From Phoronis australis (lineage: Eukaryota; Phoronida; Phoronidae), in the NCBI GenBank assembly GCA_002633005.1, contig NMRA01000173.1, forward strand, positions 209,778 through 273,777: a stretch of 64,000 nt of DNA. Reading direction: 5' to 3'. Below the pieces are notes generated by a model. The model was not told where the DNA came from and did no database searches. It was given only the letters and a program-made list of their open reading frames with translations. Positions 23,101 to 37,000 of the stretch are shown here, in pieces (within the stretch, counting starts at the first letter, position 1; the number at the start of each line of letters is the position of its first letter). A program made the position numbers and the translations under genes.

Positions 23101-26100
23101 ACCAGGCCCTGGCATTCAGAGTATTGCCTGTCCTGTGGTATTCAACCACAAAAGTGGTGGACAAAAGTGGTATTTTTGGACTTTCATTATTAGCATAACT
23201 GTGATCCGTACCCATCGTCATTGCTGTCCAGGACAGTTTCATAGACACAGGAATCTCACTAAGGAAGTTAGTCTGATCACGTGCTTCACTTGCAAGATTC
23301 TATGAGCCCCACATGAGGTAGTGCCTTGATCTCAATATTCTGTGAGCCTCTATGGACTACACACCAGGTTGTGCCTTGATCTCATGACTCCAGCCTCTAC
23401 TGATTGCACAGCAAGAAGTGCCTTGACCTGAAGCCCCATTGCATGCAGCAACAGATGGAAGAGAAGCCCAGACTAAATTCGTCCCACTGGACAATTACCA
23501 GATTTTCAAGTACAACTGGCCAGAGCTTGCAACTCAAATTGTGCTACATTAAATTTTATCTCCTTGCCCCATAAGACATTGAGTAATTCATTGCCAAAAA
23601 GGAACGAAGAGAGATGACTGTCATTTCACCTGCAGACAACTACTACACACCAATACAGTAGACTTCATAGACATTCGCACAGTAATGCTATTAAAACTTT
23701 ACTAAACCCCATCTTTAAACACAGGTGTTATTGCATCAAAACCCATCAAGCTATTCAGACAGGTCTTTTCCCACTATGAACACCATCAATCACCTGCCTG
23801 AATATTTCAATTACCTGTACCTCCTACTGTGACAGGAAATCACCTGACCAGAAGTGAACTCCAACCATAGCAGCACCAATGACTAACTAACTCTTAATTA
23901 TTTATAGAGGGCATGAGTGGAATGTGATCAATACTTCTGAACAATTGGTTGCCATGGTGATGCCACACTCTCAAGCAGGCATCAGTTGAATATATAGTCA
24001 AGACAACAATATTAAATCTTTATTTGAAAACTAAGCACAAGACAACATTTCTCCAAAGTCTCAATGCTGGTAGTCTAACATAATAAATCATGGTTTAGTC
24101 CATTGTTTGCATATCAGGTGAATNCGTAATAAGCGCCCATGTTCGGTTAACCGCCCACCCTGGATTTCTTGAAATTTCACGTTTAAGCGCCCATGTCTGG
24201 TTAACCGCCCACCCCCGATTTTTTGGGTTTGCCAATTTAACCGCCCAGGGCGTTAACCCGAACGATTACGGTAAGCACAAGACAACATTTCTCCAAAGTC
24301 TCAATGCTGGTAGTCTAACATAATAAATCATGGTTTAGTCCATTGTTTGCATATCAGGTGAATCAATGATATTGATTTGCAATGCAAGTTGACAGAGCTG
24401 TTGAAAATAGCTGGCTTTAACTTGTGCAACAGGAGTAGCCGTGTATAAATGTAGCGAAGGATATCAAAAACATGTGCTATTATTCATCACAAATATTTCA
24501 ATTTAGCATTAATCCTTCGAAACAAAATATACCAGACTTCGAGAATGTGATTAAATCAAAAATTGCTGAAGTCCCAAAATATTAGAAACCATAAAATCCA
24601 ATTTCAGCAATTGAAGACTTATCATCGGAATCGCGTTTCACTGACCATTATATACCATAATCAGAGGTTCCAATCTCCAAATAGTAAAACTGCTCTTATA
24701 CAATAAATTCATTATCTTTCAGAGCAAAATGCAATTATCACTGTCGTATTACTCTAATGAAAATTGACGTAATGAGATAAAATGGTGATTTCCATACTAT
24801 GCTTTGTCCAGACTGAAATAATTACAACAGTAAGTTAATGTCAGCTTGCTTAGGACACAGTGTTACTAACGATCAGATAGTGACAAAAACAGACAAGTCA
24901 ATTCTATTGTATAGATTTCACTAATCACGGGTCAAATAATGAAACATTGAACAAAGAGCAACTGTAAAGCTTCTAATAGTAGCTGGGGCATTTATTTTTT
25001 CAGACGTGCCCTAGACCCAGCCTCCGTTCATTTCGGTCCTACAGCAGGCCAACACATGGAGTCGCACAATGGCAAACAAAAAACTCGCCTTTGCCAATCG
25101 TTCACACTAAGGTTGTATCATTTAGAGGGAGCGACTATTAGAGACCTGGGGTTCATTAAATTCAGCGTTCCTATACCCTGGCTTGTTTTAGATGGAGGCT
25201 TCTATTAGAAGCTTTAGGGTATTACCATGGGTACTCAAAAAGGTGGATTTGGAGGGGTGGGGGAGCCACAGATGCAGAATGGGTATGAACAGATAGAACT
25301 TAAAACCCACAGCATAATGCAGGTAAAAATATAGGTCACATGTTTTCCAGCATCTTACAATTTTACATTCATTACAATAACTTATAATGTAATAACAAGA
25401 ATGTTTGTCTTCTATCTATTATTCATGTTTACACCAGTCTGTTGCATTCTACACGCAGGGCTCGACATAACGAGCTGCAGGTCGCATTTGCAACTTGAAA
25501 TTTGGAAATGCGAGCTGATATTTTTGTCAGTTCGTATGAAGTCGCAAAATGCGACCTGGAATTTCCAACGTATGCGAGCTGAGTTTTTATATTTCTAGGC
25601 AGATATCTGCAAATATAAAGCAACTCTTGTAAATCCGACCGCTATTTGGTTGTTGACAAGTCCAAGTTAAAAAACAAACTTTAACTGAGAACAGCACTCC
25701 GGATGACTTGTAAGCAACGTACAATCCATCAAAAAACGGGCACATGCCATATTTAATAAAATTGTCAAAGAACTTCAGAGAAACAAAGGAAAAGAGAACA
25801 AAATGAAATTGCCACTTGAGGGCACAGCGTCCGTTCCATCTGCCTGAAAGTCGTCGTCTGTTGTTATCTTCATATAAACACACTTACTAAATTTAATAAA
25901 GATCCTGCAGTGGGTTTTGGAGATACAATTATGAGCGCAAAACAAAACAAAACTACCACTAGGAGGCACCACAGTAGTCAGTCGCCATCATCAAATGTCC
26001 TCTTCACACTGAAAACATATATGCCAATTTTCAAAACCATACCTAGAATGATTTAGTTGACCAAGGGGTGGATGCCAAAAACAAGATTTGAAAACAGCAA

Positions 26101-28044
26101 AAAAATGGCCACCAGGTGGCGCAAAATACCTCGATTCATCCAAAAACAGGATGATAGCATCATCTCACCAATAGATATCTATATTCAAAATTTTATGAAA
26201 ATCTGTTGAGGACCTTTGAAGATACAGACTGGTAAACGTAAGAAACTAAAATTGCCACTAGGGTGCACACCACTAGTCATATCCATCCGAAAGTCATCGT
26301 CATCCATATAAATACACTTGCTAAATTAAGTAAAGATCCTGCTAACAGTTTATAAGATACAGCCATGAGCGCAAAAAAAACAAAACTGCCACTAGGAGGT
26401 GCCAAAGCAGTCAAAGTCGTCGGAAAATCCGAAAATCGTCGTCAGCCGTCCACTTCATAGCAAAATCATACATGCAAATTTTCACAATTATCCTGAAAGC
26501 GGTTTGGTTGATAGATGAGTGGATGCCAAAAAACAGACTCGAAAAAGGTTAAAATGGCCCCTAGGTGGCGCAAACTAGGTCGAATCCATCTGAAAACAGA
26601 GAGATAGTGTCACCTCATTAACAGATGCCTGTATGCCAAATTTTATCAAAATACGTGGAGGACCTTTAAACATACAGAGGTAAACGTAAAAAAACTAAAT
26701 TTGCCATTAGGTGGCACACCAGTAGTCAGATCCATCTGAAAGTCGTCGTCCTCCCTTGTTAACATCATATAAATACATTTACTTAATTTAGTAAAGATAA
26801 TGCAAACGGTTTAGGGAATACAGCCATAGGCGCAAAAGAAACAAAACTGCCACTAGGAGGCGCCACAGCAGTCGAAGTCGTCCGAAAATCATCGTCAGTC
26901 GTCCACTTCATAGTAACAACAAACACGCCAATTTTCACACTCACTTGAGCGGTTTGATTGATAGAGGGGTGGACGCAAAAAACGGACTCAAAAACAGTAA
27001 AAATGGCCACTAGGTGGCGCAAACTATGTCAAATCCATCTGAAAACGGGAGGATAGCGTCATCTTACTAATAGGCGCCTATATACAAAATTTTATGAAAA
27101 TCCGTTCAGTACTTTTTGAAGATACAGAGGTAAACGTAAAAAACTAAAATTGCCACTAGGGGACACACCGGTAGTCGGATTCGTCCGAAAGTTCGCGCAT
27201 ACCGTCCCATCCAAGGAAGGAACACATGTACAAAATTTCATGAACATACGTCAAGGCGTTTTGGAGATAGAGCAGCGGACGCCGGACGGAGGGACGCCGG
27301 ACGGACGGAGATGACGGCATATGCGTCCACATATAAATATGTGGGTGAATAAAAAGAAAACAACATATTTACCTTTTTAAGGAGCATTGTTGCTTGTGGT
27401 GTATTTAGCTGTAGAAAAGTAATTCTCACACAAATGCGTCAGAAACATGACAGTCACAGATAGCCTGAGTACATTGACACGAGAATCAACATGAAACGCC
27501 ACAATATGAGTCACACACAGTTTTGGCGGGAGAATCAAGAGACAAACATGGTCATTTGTCTTTCTAAATAGCATTTTACCATGATGCAGTCTTCTGTCAG
27601 TATTTTCTCTCCTTGCTTCCCCTGTATTCAATCTGTGTGTATGAAACACAAGAGCCATAATGACCACGGGAATGTGAGGTGAATAGGCCTCAACAAAGGA
27701 ATACACCCACAGACATTCTGCACAATGATGCCTCACTTGACAATAATAAATGTAACACATGTCAACAACAGTGGACTCATTACTAACTTGGATCTTTTCA
27801 GAGTGAACATAGGCTATAATAGCTCAATAAAGGACTGTTATGTATACTTTGCCAACAGGCCAGTAAGATGGCAAGCCCAATCATGTTTATTTCATCTGTA
27901 TATAGTATGCATTATTCACTGAATGTTTATGTTTATTTTATGTCATTAAAGCATGACCTTGTCATTCACTTGAGCATTTATTCACTGGAATGTATATATT
28001 TGTATTTCTGTTGTCCTCTGTATTGTGTCAAAGCAGACCTGTTT

Positions 28045-28080
<36 letters not shown>

Positions 28081-31000
28081 ATTGTATTAGAGTTCCCATA
28101 CATTTCCCATGGGTCTTTACTTCTGATTTATGAATATGATTATGTTCTATTGCCACACACATTCTATGTCCAACCAATAAACACTTATTATTACGTAATA
28201 TGCCCTAACAGTGAAACATTCCACAAACTACTACATTCAACTGCTACAGCCAGGATTAATGTTGCAGGTTAACCTCAAAATTTCAATTTTTGGGTTCAAC
28301 TAATTAGCCAGCAAATGTATGCGTTGTTCAAAATGGCGTGACAATGCCTTGTAATAGGCATTGAAAGTACAACTAAATGGTGGTGTGATATTAAGACACA
28401 ATTGCTTAGCAATGCCTGCTATTTCCACTTAACAAAAGTAACAGAACACCAAATTCCCCAGTCCTCAATAGCTCAAAGATGACTCACTTTTATAGTACCT
28501 GGGGGTACCAGCATATTCAGTAAGACATGAAACAGATTACAGAGAAAATTTGAGTATACTTTCCATGGTGGTGTTAACATGTCTGTGTCAGTTAAAAACA
28601 TAAATAGATAATTATCAATTTTAAGTAGTTCACAACTCCTAACTATGATTCGGCAAATGGTGGATGTATGATGCTGCTGATATTTTTCAAATGCATTCTG
28701 GGATGGCTATTACCTTGTGAACATTCACAAATGCATTCTGGGATGGCTATTACCTTGTGAACATTCACAAATGCATTCTGGGATGGCTATTACCTTGTGA
28801 ACATTCACAAATGCATTCTGGGATGGCTATTACCTTGTGAACATCCAGTGCCATCATAGATATGTTCTGGACACGTAATATGATTACTAATCTGCATTTT
28901 CGGTGGTGAGCTTTGATTGGATGGCACCTGCCTAGTCAATCTTTCACGTAAAATATTGGAAATCCAATTCAATGCATTGCGAGACTCATTTTCAAAAAAT
29001 CATGTTGCAGTGGACCCGTCTTTTGAATTCTAGTACGCTCAAGTGACAAGTGTTGTCTTCCTACATTAGGAACACATAATGGCTGTTCCGTTTATTCTCC
29101 TACATTATGCACACACACACTGGTTGTTCCGTTTATTATCCAGTTCTTCCTACATTATGCACACATACCGTATTCGCCCTAATAACCGCCCATACCACTA
29201 TAAGCGTCCCCCACACGTTTTCATACTTTGCTAAAATAAGCGCCCCGCCCATGAACGTGTACGTGCGAAAAATGCCTCACTTACAGCCCTAAAATTCTAC
29301 AGTAACGTCTTCAATTTATCAATAATATCCGCCAGTCCTGAAAAAATAAATGTCAGATACTCACGTACGCATCCAGCCACACGGCGACTAATATGGGCCT
29401 TACCAAGACAAATGTAGAACGTTTTTAGCACAAGACTGGCAAGTGCTGAATGAAACACGTTCTGCTTTAGGCCTACTGCTTGTAATTTCTTTAGATACAA
29501 TGTACATATAGCTCGTTACTCTGGCAAATCAACTCTGGTGACTCGCACGCGCTCGCTTACTAACACACGCATACGAACTTCAAAACAAATGTCACGTGAC
29601 AACATGTGTGTTCGTCGAGATTTTTCTCGCGTTGCCGATCATAGATGGCACGATGTAGCACAGATTTGTACTTAACCTGCCGTTAATCCCGACTCCACGA
29701 GATCTAAAAATCATAGGGAGGCTATTTAATTAGAAAACTTAATGAGTCGAAACTGTATTTTTGTTCAAGCATTCAAGTCATCATATCGACGATTGCGAGG
29801 CAGTCAGTCAGCGAGTTTTCGCCTAGGGATTTCAGCCCAATTTTCTGTAAAATGATCGTAATTTAACAGCAAAGTTTGATAGCAATGCACCACAATTTTG
29901 AAGAAAGTCTGTCACAGGTTACAGATACTTCACAGAGCACGAATATGATGAATCTTGGCTTCCGATTTCACCCGTTTCGGAGACCGGGTTACTGCCTTGG
30001 GTTACAACAAGCGGCCCCCCTAAAACGAATTTTTCTAAGCACCCTGGGCGGTTATTATGGCGAATACGGTACTGGCTGTTTCGTTTAATATCCATTTCTT
30101 CCTACATTATGCAAACATACTGGCTGTTCCGTTTAATATCCAGTTCTTCCCAGATTCCAACTCTCTTGAGAAAATGAATGCATGTTCAGCACGTTCACTT
30201 TAACAGACAAAACCGATGAGCCTACCTACAGCAAGTAAACAGGACCAGTTCACAACAACTGAAGTACACAGGCAGAACCATGTACTATCCCAGGGCAATT
30301 ATGGATAATTACAGCAAATTAGCTGGTACCATCCAGGGTAATCCTTAAAGCACACATAACACCCTGGCAGCATCTGTCCAATATCTCAGTAAATGACACT
30401 TAGCATATATGCCTCCAGAGAAGGTCATTCTCATCTGCAACCAAACTCTGTGACTGGCATATGACACAAATCTAATGTTTACCAAATTTCAAGGAAAAAA
30501 CGATCCATTGAGTGTATGAATTTTGTCCCTAGGTACATGTTGCTGTATCTTTTGTAATGGTTCAGAACGTCTCATCTCACTGAGCACTGACACTGTCATA
30601 CACAGGAAAGCTATCACTGTCGCAGTCATACACAGGAAAGCTATCAGTTGATTTTAATCATTACTGTACATCTCCACATCAAACCATAACCCTAACGAAA
30701 CTGATTAAACTTTGGTCTAAAACCGTTTGAAACTTTCGAAAACATAAAACAATGTCATGATGTAATTTTATCTGTACCCTTACAACCCATACAATCCAGA
30801 GACCTGTTTGCTATCTTATTGCACCTCAGTAAATGTTTTAAAATTCACTCATGAGCAAAGCTAACTGGGTTCAGGGTCCACAGGTCTAATCCCTCATCTC
30901 CCAACTCGAAATTATCTTCAACATTATCTGTTCTACTTTAGTAAAAAATCAAACTATCAGTAAGAGTCTGCTATTGTGTATGGTTCACATACGATGATCC

Positions 31001-34000
31001 CAAAAGTGTCTAGTATTGTGTACCTGAGCATGGTTCACAATATGATGACCCCAAAAGTGTCTAGTATTGTGTACCTGAGTATGGTTCACAATATGATGAT
31101 CCCATAAGTGTCTAGTATTGTGTACCTGAGTATGGTTCACAATATGATGATCCCATATGTGTCTAGTATTGTGTACCTGAGTATGGTTCACAAAATGATG
31201 ACCCCAACATTACAGATATATACCCTGGTTTGAGACTGAACTCAAAATCAACTGTGCCAGAGTTAGACATCTGAATCTTGGGTTCATCAAGAGCAAACTT
31301 GGATCAGGAACTGTGAAGTACCATAACATGAGAGCAAGTTCCTAAAAAATAATTTAAAGTTCAAGTTAGAGTTCTAAGATTTGACGCCGGGCCCAGATGG
31401 AGACACAAAACAGAATGAAACGTAAAAAAATGGTGGTCATCGGATTTGACTGTAATTCAGAAGAGTTCTGTAAGCTAACTGCAAGAAACAAGACCACAGT
31501 TAAGTAATACCGCAAGAAAGTTCAAGTATTTATGGCAGAGTAAAAACTAAAAGGCTCAGTTTCAAAAAATGGGCTCTCTAATGCTGGCAAGGACAGTAAG
31601 GAATAAAAAATGGTCATTAATTTGGTCATAAACTTAATGTTTTACAGATGTTTAAAAGGTTAAACACAGCTTTAAGTGGATTGTGGTGAATATCTTTAAA
31701 CATTGGGATTAATTATGGTGGGAATGCAATCCTAGAACAGGAAGAGTCACAAAATCAAATGCCAGCTAAAAAAGACTTACATGATGAGTTTAATTACCAA
31801 AAAAATTGAATTTCTGCCAGTTGATTACTAGATGACAATGTAACACCCATCATCTGTCATAATGTATTGGATTAGTGAGACCTGAAGAAAGGCCATCCTA
31901 CAGGCTCTGTCAGAGCAATCCAATTATTTAGAGTTAACTGTGAGCCTTAACCAGTTGCACATGCAGCAATGATGACAACATTAAAAGCCTGTGCCAGATG
32001 ATTTCAACATGATTACCCTAGTGGTGCTTTTTGTGGTCTGCATTCTTTCTTTGCTTTGTTTCAGATAATGTTGCAATGAACAGCCCCCCAAGTGGTCACA
32101 ACTTCTTAGTGCTCTGAATAAAGATATTCCTGGACCTCAGAATGCGGTGCACCAAAAGCAGCATGAAATCACTCAATAAATACCATCATAACTCTTACCT
32201 TGGCGTAGTCTAATGGAAGGTCATCTTCAGGACAAGTGAAAATTCCCTCACTGCAATGAAAAAGATGGAGAGGGTATCAATACCTGAGGACTAATATGAG
32301 GTCTTGAGAACTGAATGGTTTCTCAGTTTTTTACATCCAGTCTATATCAGCTGCGTCAAGGCAGCTAAAGGGCAGCAAATATCAACAACAGCTGAAAACA
32401 GCAGATGGGTATTTCATCACACCCTGCAACACACTTACTGCCAGTGATCAATTGATATGGCAAAAAGCTTAAAATGTTCATAACAAAAGTATAAACAATT
32501 GCACCTAACAAAACGTTTCTCAGCAAATGTTTTAAAAACCAAATCTAATTGTCATAATGAGCATTCTTTCCTCAGAAATAAATCACAAGTGGACAATATT
32601 GAACACTATTCATATCGTAACGAGGTAAAGGTCGAGTAAATGGCTCCCTCTAGAAAATGGCTGCCAGGAACCAATGTGTAGAGGCAATGTTATTCAGTGA
32701 AAACTGGTTGTTCCAAGTAGCCATTTTGAAGAAGAACTAGTTTACTGACATGTAGCTCATAACAATCTCTTCACAGGCAAAGCACTTCATTAGTCATTGG
32801 TATAACCAGCAGGAGTACTACTGATCACCATGACAACAGCCACCATTGTGACACTGGCTCTTATATTGTACAAATCAAGTACAAGTTCATATCAAAGAAC
32901 AAACACAGCCCAGTTAATGAACACTGCAAAGTTAATAATTAGTCCCGTTAAGACATCAACTTTTGGCCCGGCGCAACTCACACGGAGCAAACTGACCCGT
33001 GTCAAGCGGCCGTATACACACACAACTCAATAACCGGGGCAAGACGGAAATTAAAGGCTGGAGAGACTGGATCGCACATGCGCAGGTTTACAAATGACGA
33101 GAGTTGCAGAGACAAAGAACCCGTAAGTAGGTCATTGCACAAGTGCTGTAGAGATGATCCTTTCCGCCTTGCTCCAGTTTCGCATTTAGACTTATAATTG
33201 ACACTCTACCTCACAAATGTGTGCCAAAAATTTGTCACCCCGGTGTCAATTTGCTCGTGTCAGTCCGTTTACACGTTTACACACTGGAACAACTTGTTCC
33301 GTGTCAGCTGATCCGTGTCAACTTTGTAAGTGTAAACGGCACTATTGACTCTAATCCTGTCAAAGACGACATCAAACGCTTGTAACACTCATAAACATTG
33401 TGAAACCTGACTACCGTCACAGATAAAAATCCTCGTTGCTAGCTAAGTGACACAGGTAAGAAATCCTGAACAATCAATCTTTTAGAATGGTTGCATGCTA
33501 CTTATTTCCTTATTACCCTACTGAGTTGCATTTAATAAAATAAAAACATACTTGAACTGATGCATGTGACAACTTTTGTTGCCCTTGACCTCTGATAAGG
33601 GCAGTTTGAACCTAAGTGGGTAAATTGCAGCACTTTGCTTTTAACTACGGTTACCGTAAACATTACAGCAATATCTACTTCTGTTCACTCCTTATGTGAA
33701 AAATAAGATAAAATAAATGCTATTTGAGTTTTTGAAGATCTATACCATAGCAACCATTTGACAATGATTCTGCAAAATTGTGAGCATTCACAAAAATGTT
33801 AGGAGGCATAAAAATGAAAAAACACACAAGTTGGAACATTGTTAACATCAATCCCTCCTATAAGAGAGCCGCTCCCCCTGGACCCAACGAAAGTTGTCCT
33901 TCCTTTGATTTTTAACACTTAATTTTGCATTTTTAAATATTTACAAGACCATCCCATGTGGAGTAAAGCTAACTACAAAATCTTAAATGTGCTTACCTCG

Positions 34001-37000
34001 AGCAACTGCCATGCACTGACCAAGGTCTACTTATGAATACAGTACTTTAACACTGACTCAGAGATAAAGTTACTCAAGACTTATGGAGGATGACATTTCA
34101 CTAAATTCAAAACAGACCGCCAAAGTCAATTTATGAGTTCAGTTAAAACAGGAAGGACATAATTAAGAATCCTGACCACTGACAGATTTGTTGTCCAGAC
34201 ATCTACTACAATCACTGTTAAGACTAATTGCATTAGTCTGTATCACAGGATTTCTAATAAAAGTATGGAAACTAATTACCCTAGTCTAAGTGGAATTTCA
34301 TTTTTGGCCAATTTTTCGAAAAAACAACGTATTTATCAGAAGAGATGCTGTACATAAAACTGTGGTCAAATCTCGCTATTTTGGGCAACTTTAATAACAA
34401 AAATTGATCTTTTTCATTTAAAAAGGCACGTAACATTGTTGTGAATGCCTAACATTGTCTGTGGTAGTGATGGTACACAACTTGAACATGTAATATTGAT
34501 TTGGTGCTACATAACTTTGAAGAAAAAAATTTGAAAACAAATAAATTTTTGCCATAATATGCCCTAACTTAATTACTTATAATTTTAACCTACTTACAGA
34601 CCAAGGCCAGGTTAGCTATATCCACAAGTGATTTTTGTCAGCAGCTGTGTCCACACCCTTGAATGATCACACAACACACTCTACACAATGGCACAAATAA
34701 TGACACAAAATAATTGGATGCCCCTATGTGTGCAATAGAATCAAGCCCACAGCTGGAAATTACTAGTTATGCCTTGTCTGTAGATTTGTGTCAACACTAA
34801 TACTGGGGCCGGTTATATCAGAACTAGTTATACTAGAACAAGTTATACTAGAACAAGTTATACTAGAACAAGTTATACTAGAACAAGTTATACTAGAACA
34901 AGTTATACTAGAACAAGTTATACTAGAACAAGTTATACTGGAACAAGTTATACTAGAACAAATTATACTAGGACAAGTTATACTAGAACAAGTTATACTA
35001 GAACAAGTTATACTGGAACAAGTTATACTAGAACAAATTATACTAGGACAACTTATACTAGTTAACTTACATCAATAAGGCAGCAAACTATAACTTGTCA
35101 CAAAAGTATCAAATAGCCTCAGGGCACATACACTTCAAACAACTATGAAAACAAGTGACATTTCAAAAAGAAGTAACTTGTTCTTAGTACAATTCATAGT
35201 GTGGACAGCACTAGTAGGCAGCCAATGAACTACTGAACTAAGCCATGATAGTTCAGACAGTCAAAAATCCTACAGAATGACTTCAGGCCATGCATCCAAC
35301 AGCAAAACTAGAATATAAGAATCACCACCACCATTAAGTCAAAAAGAGTCCTAGATAACAGAATGACTAGTTAGCATGGTAGTTCTCACCATACAGAGAT
35401 AACAGAATGACTAGTTAGCTGTCATGGTATAGTTCTCACCATATAGAGATAACAGAATGACTAGTTAGCATGGTAGTTCTCACCATAAAGAGAAAACAGA
35501 ATGACTAGTTAGCATGGTAGTTCTCACCATATAGAGATAACAGAATGACTAGTTAGCATGGTAGTTCTCACCATACAGAGATAACAGAATGACTATTTAG
35601 CATGGTAGTTCTCACCATACAGAGATAACAGAATGACTAGTTAGCATGGTAGTTCTCACCATACAGAGATAACAGAATGACTAGTTAGCATGGTAGTTCT
35701 CACCATATAGAGATAACAGAATGACTAGTTAGCATGGTAGTTCTCACCATACAGATAGCCAACTATTGTGTTATCACAAACAAACAGCAGAAGACAGCAA
35801 AAGTGGATCATACATAAATATTATTCTACAAGCAAACTGTGATGCCTTGTGTGCCACTATGGTTTAGTACTCATAGTACCATACGCAGCACAGTGTGATG
35901 GTAAAATAATGAAAGTACCATACGCAGCACAGTGTGATGGTAAAATAATGCTTGAATGTTTTACAGAAAATAAAATTGGTGATACCAAAGTCTGGGCAAC
36001 AAGTGGATATGACGGGTTCAGCATTAAAACTAACTATGTAAGTGACAGGTCCTGCTTTGATACTTCGAAATTAGAATTACGGATGTCTCAAATAACCAGT
36101 GCACATTTTTTAATCTGCTGAATAGTATATCAAAACTTGATAAAAACTCACAACAAAGAAATTCCAGCTTGAAAAAAATTGTTATTGTTACAACTGGAGG
36201 TCTGTCCAACCTAGTTATTTGTCTGCAACCCATACTGACAGGGAGCCATTGAAGTTGTGTTGCAGACAAATTGCTAAGTGTGGACAGGCCTAAATTGAAG
36301 TTGAAGCTTGTTACTGGGCCATCACCAATGAGTCAACAACTGCCAGAGTGTCCTCAGCAACAAGATGTCGCTCGATGGTTCAGTTGTGCACAGGCAAATC
36401 GCTACGTGTGAACAGGCCTCCAAACTTCATATTTAATTGATCAATCACATAAAATCTCAATATTCCCCACTATAAGGAAACAGTCTCTTTGTATTTACCT
36501 ACATACATGAGATAGTGACATTGAAATCATAGTGTGAAATCTGGTCATGACACTAGTAACCCATACAAAAACAGCCTTACAAACATGAACACTAGAGCAT
36601 ACAATGCATATATCCATATTTGATGGAGCATAAAAGGTTAACAGGTATAGTGTTCTTTGAAATTTCGACCATGAAATACACTTATTTAAAATAAAACGCC
36701 AGAGGCAAGAGTTCTGCACAACATATGCTGAAGAATGACCAATCCTGATGTAAAGGTGATAAGGGGACAATAAGGCTAATAACATACAGGTAATCAGATG
36801 CCAAGATAACATGTGAGGTACAGTGAGCCAACTGCTGATGGACTGATACTATCAAATGCAGTAAAAAGTTGGTTATTACCATTTCAATGATATCACTATT
36901 TTGACCAATATACAGTTTTTTGCACCTTTGAATCCGTGACCACAATATTTTACAAGAAACAGGACATATTGCATTCTAGGCTTTGAATGAACTTTCAAAT

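Larger units (their letters stand above)
17821..32198. other. TRAF4 intron 2, 14.4 kb, repeat-filled
   Basis: No conserved exon was found on either strand. Contents listed separately are a 49 bp minisatellite, a THAP-like fragment, a Penelope-like insertion, small DNA transposons, the CTCF-like array, a TA microsatellite, and 40 and 51 bp minisatellites. Stretches such as 20700-22560 and 27340-28680 show nothing recognisable beyond AT-rich unique sequence; there is a loose threefold repeat of CCATGAACAAAATGGC-like units near 21830-21950. Confidence 0.6.

Noticed and set aside
29876-30088. 70-residue frame inside the 902 bp element
   Set aside because: It runs over the transposon end into flanking repeat and has no transposase DDE/D signature.
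34788-35078. Protein of VILEQ pentapeptide repeats
   Set aside because: It is the translation of a 15 bp tandem repeat; unit length divisible by three keeps the frame open by chance.
35345-35756. CRISPR-like array
   Set aside because: The repeats are contiguous with no unique spacers, and the window is animal DNA; it is a minisatellite.
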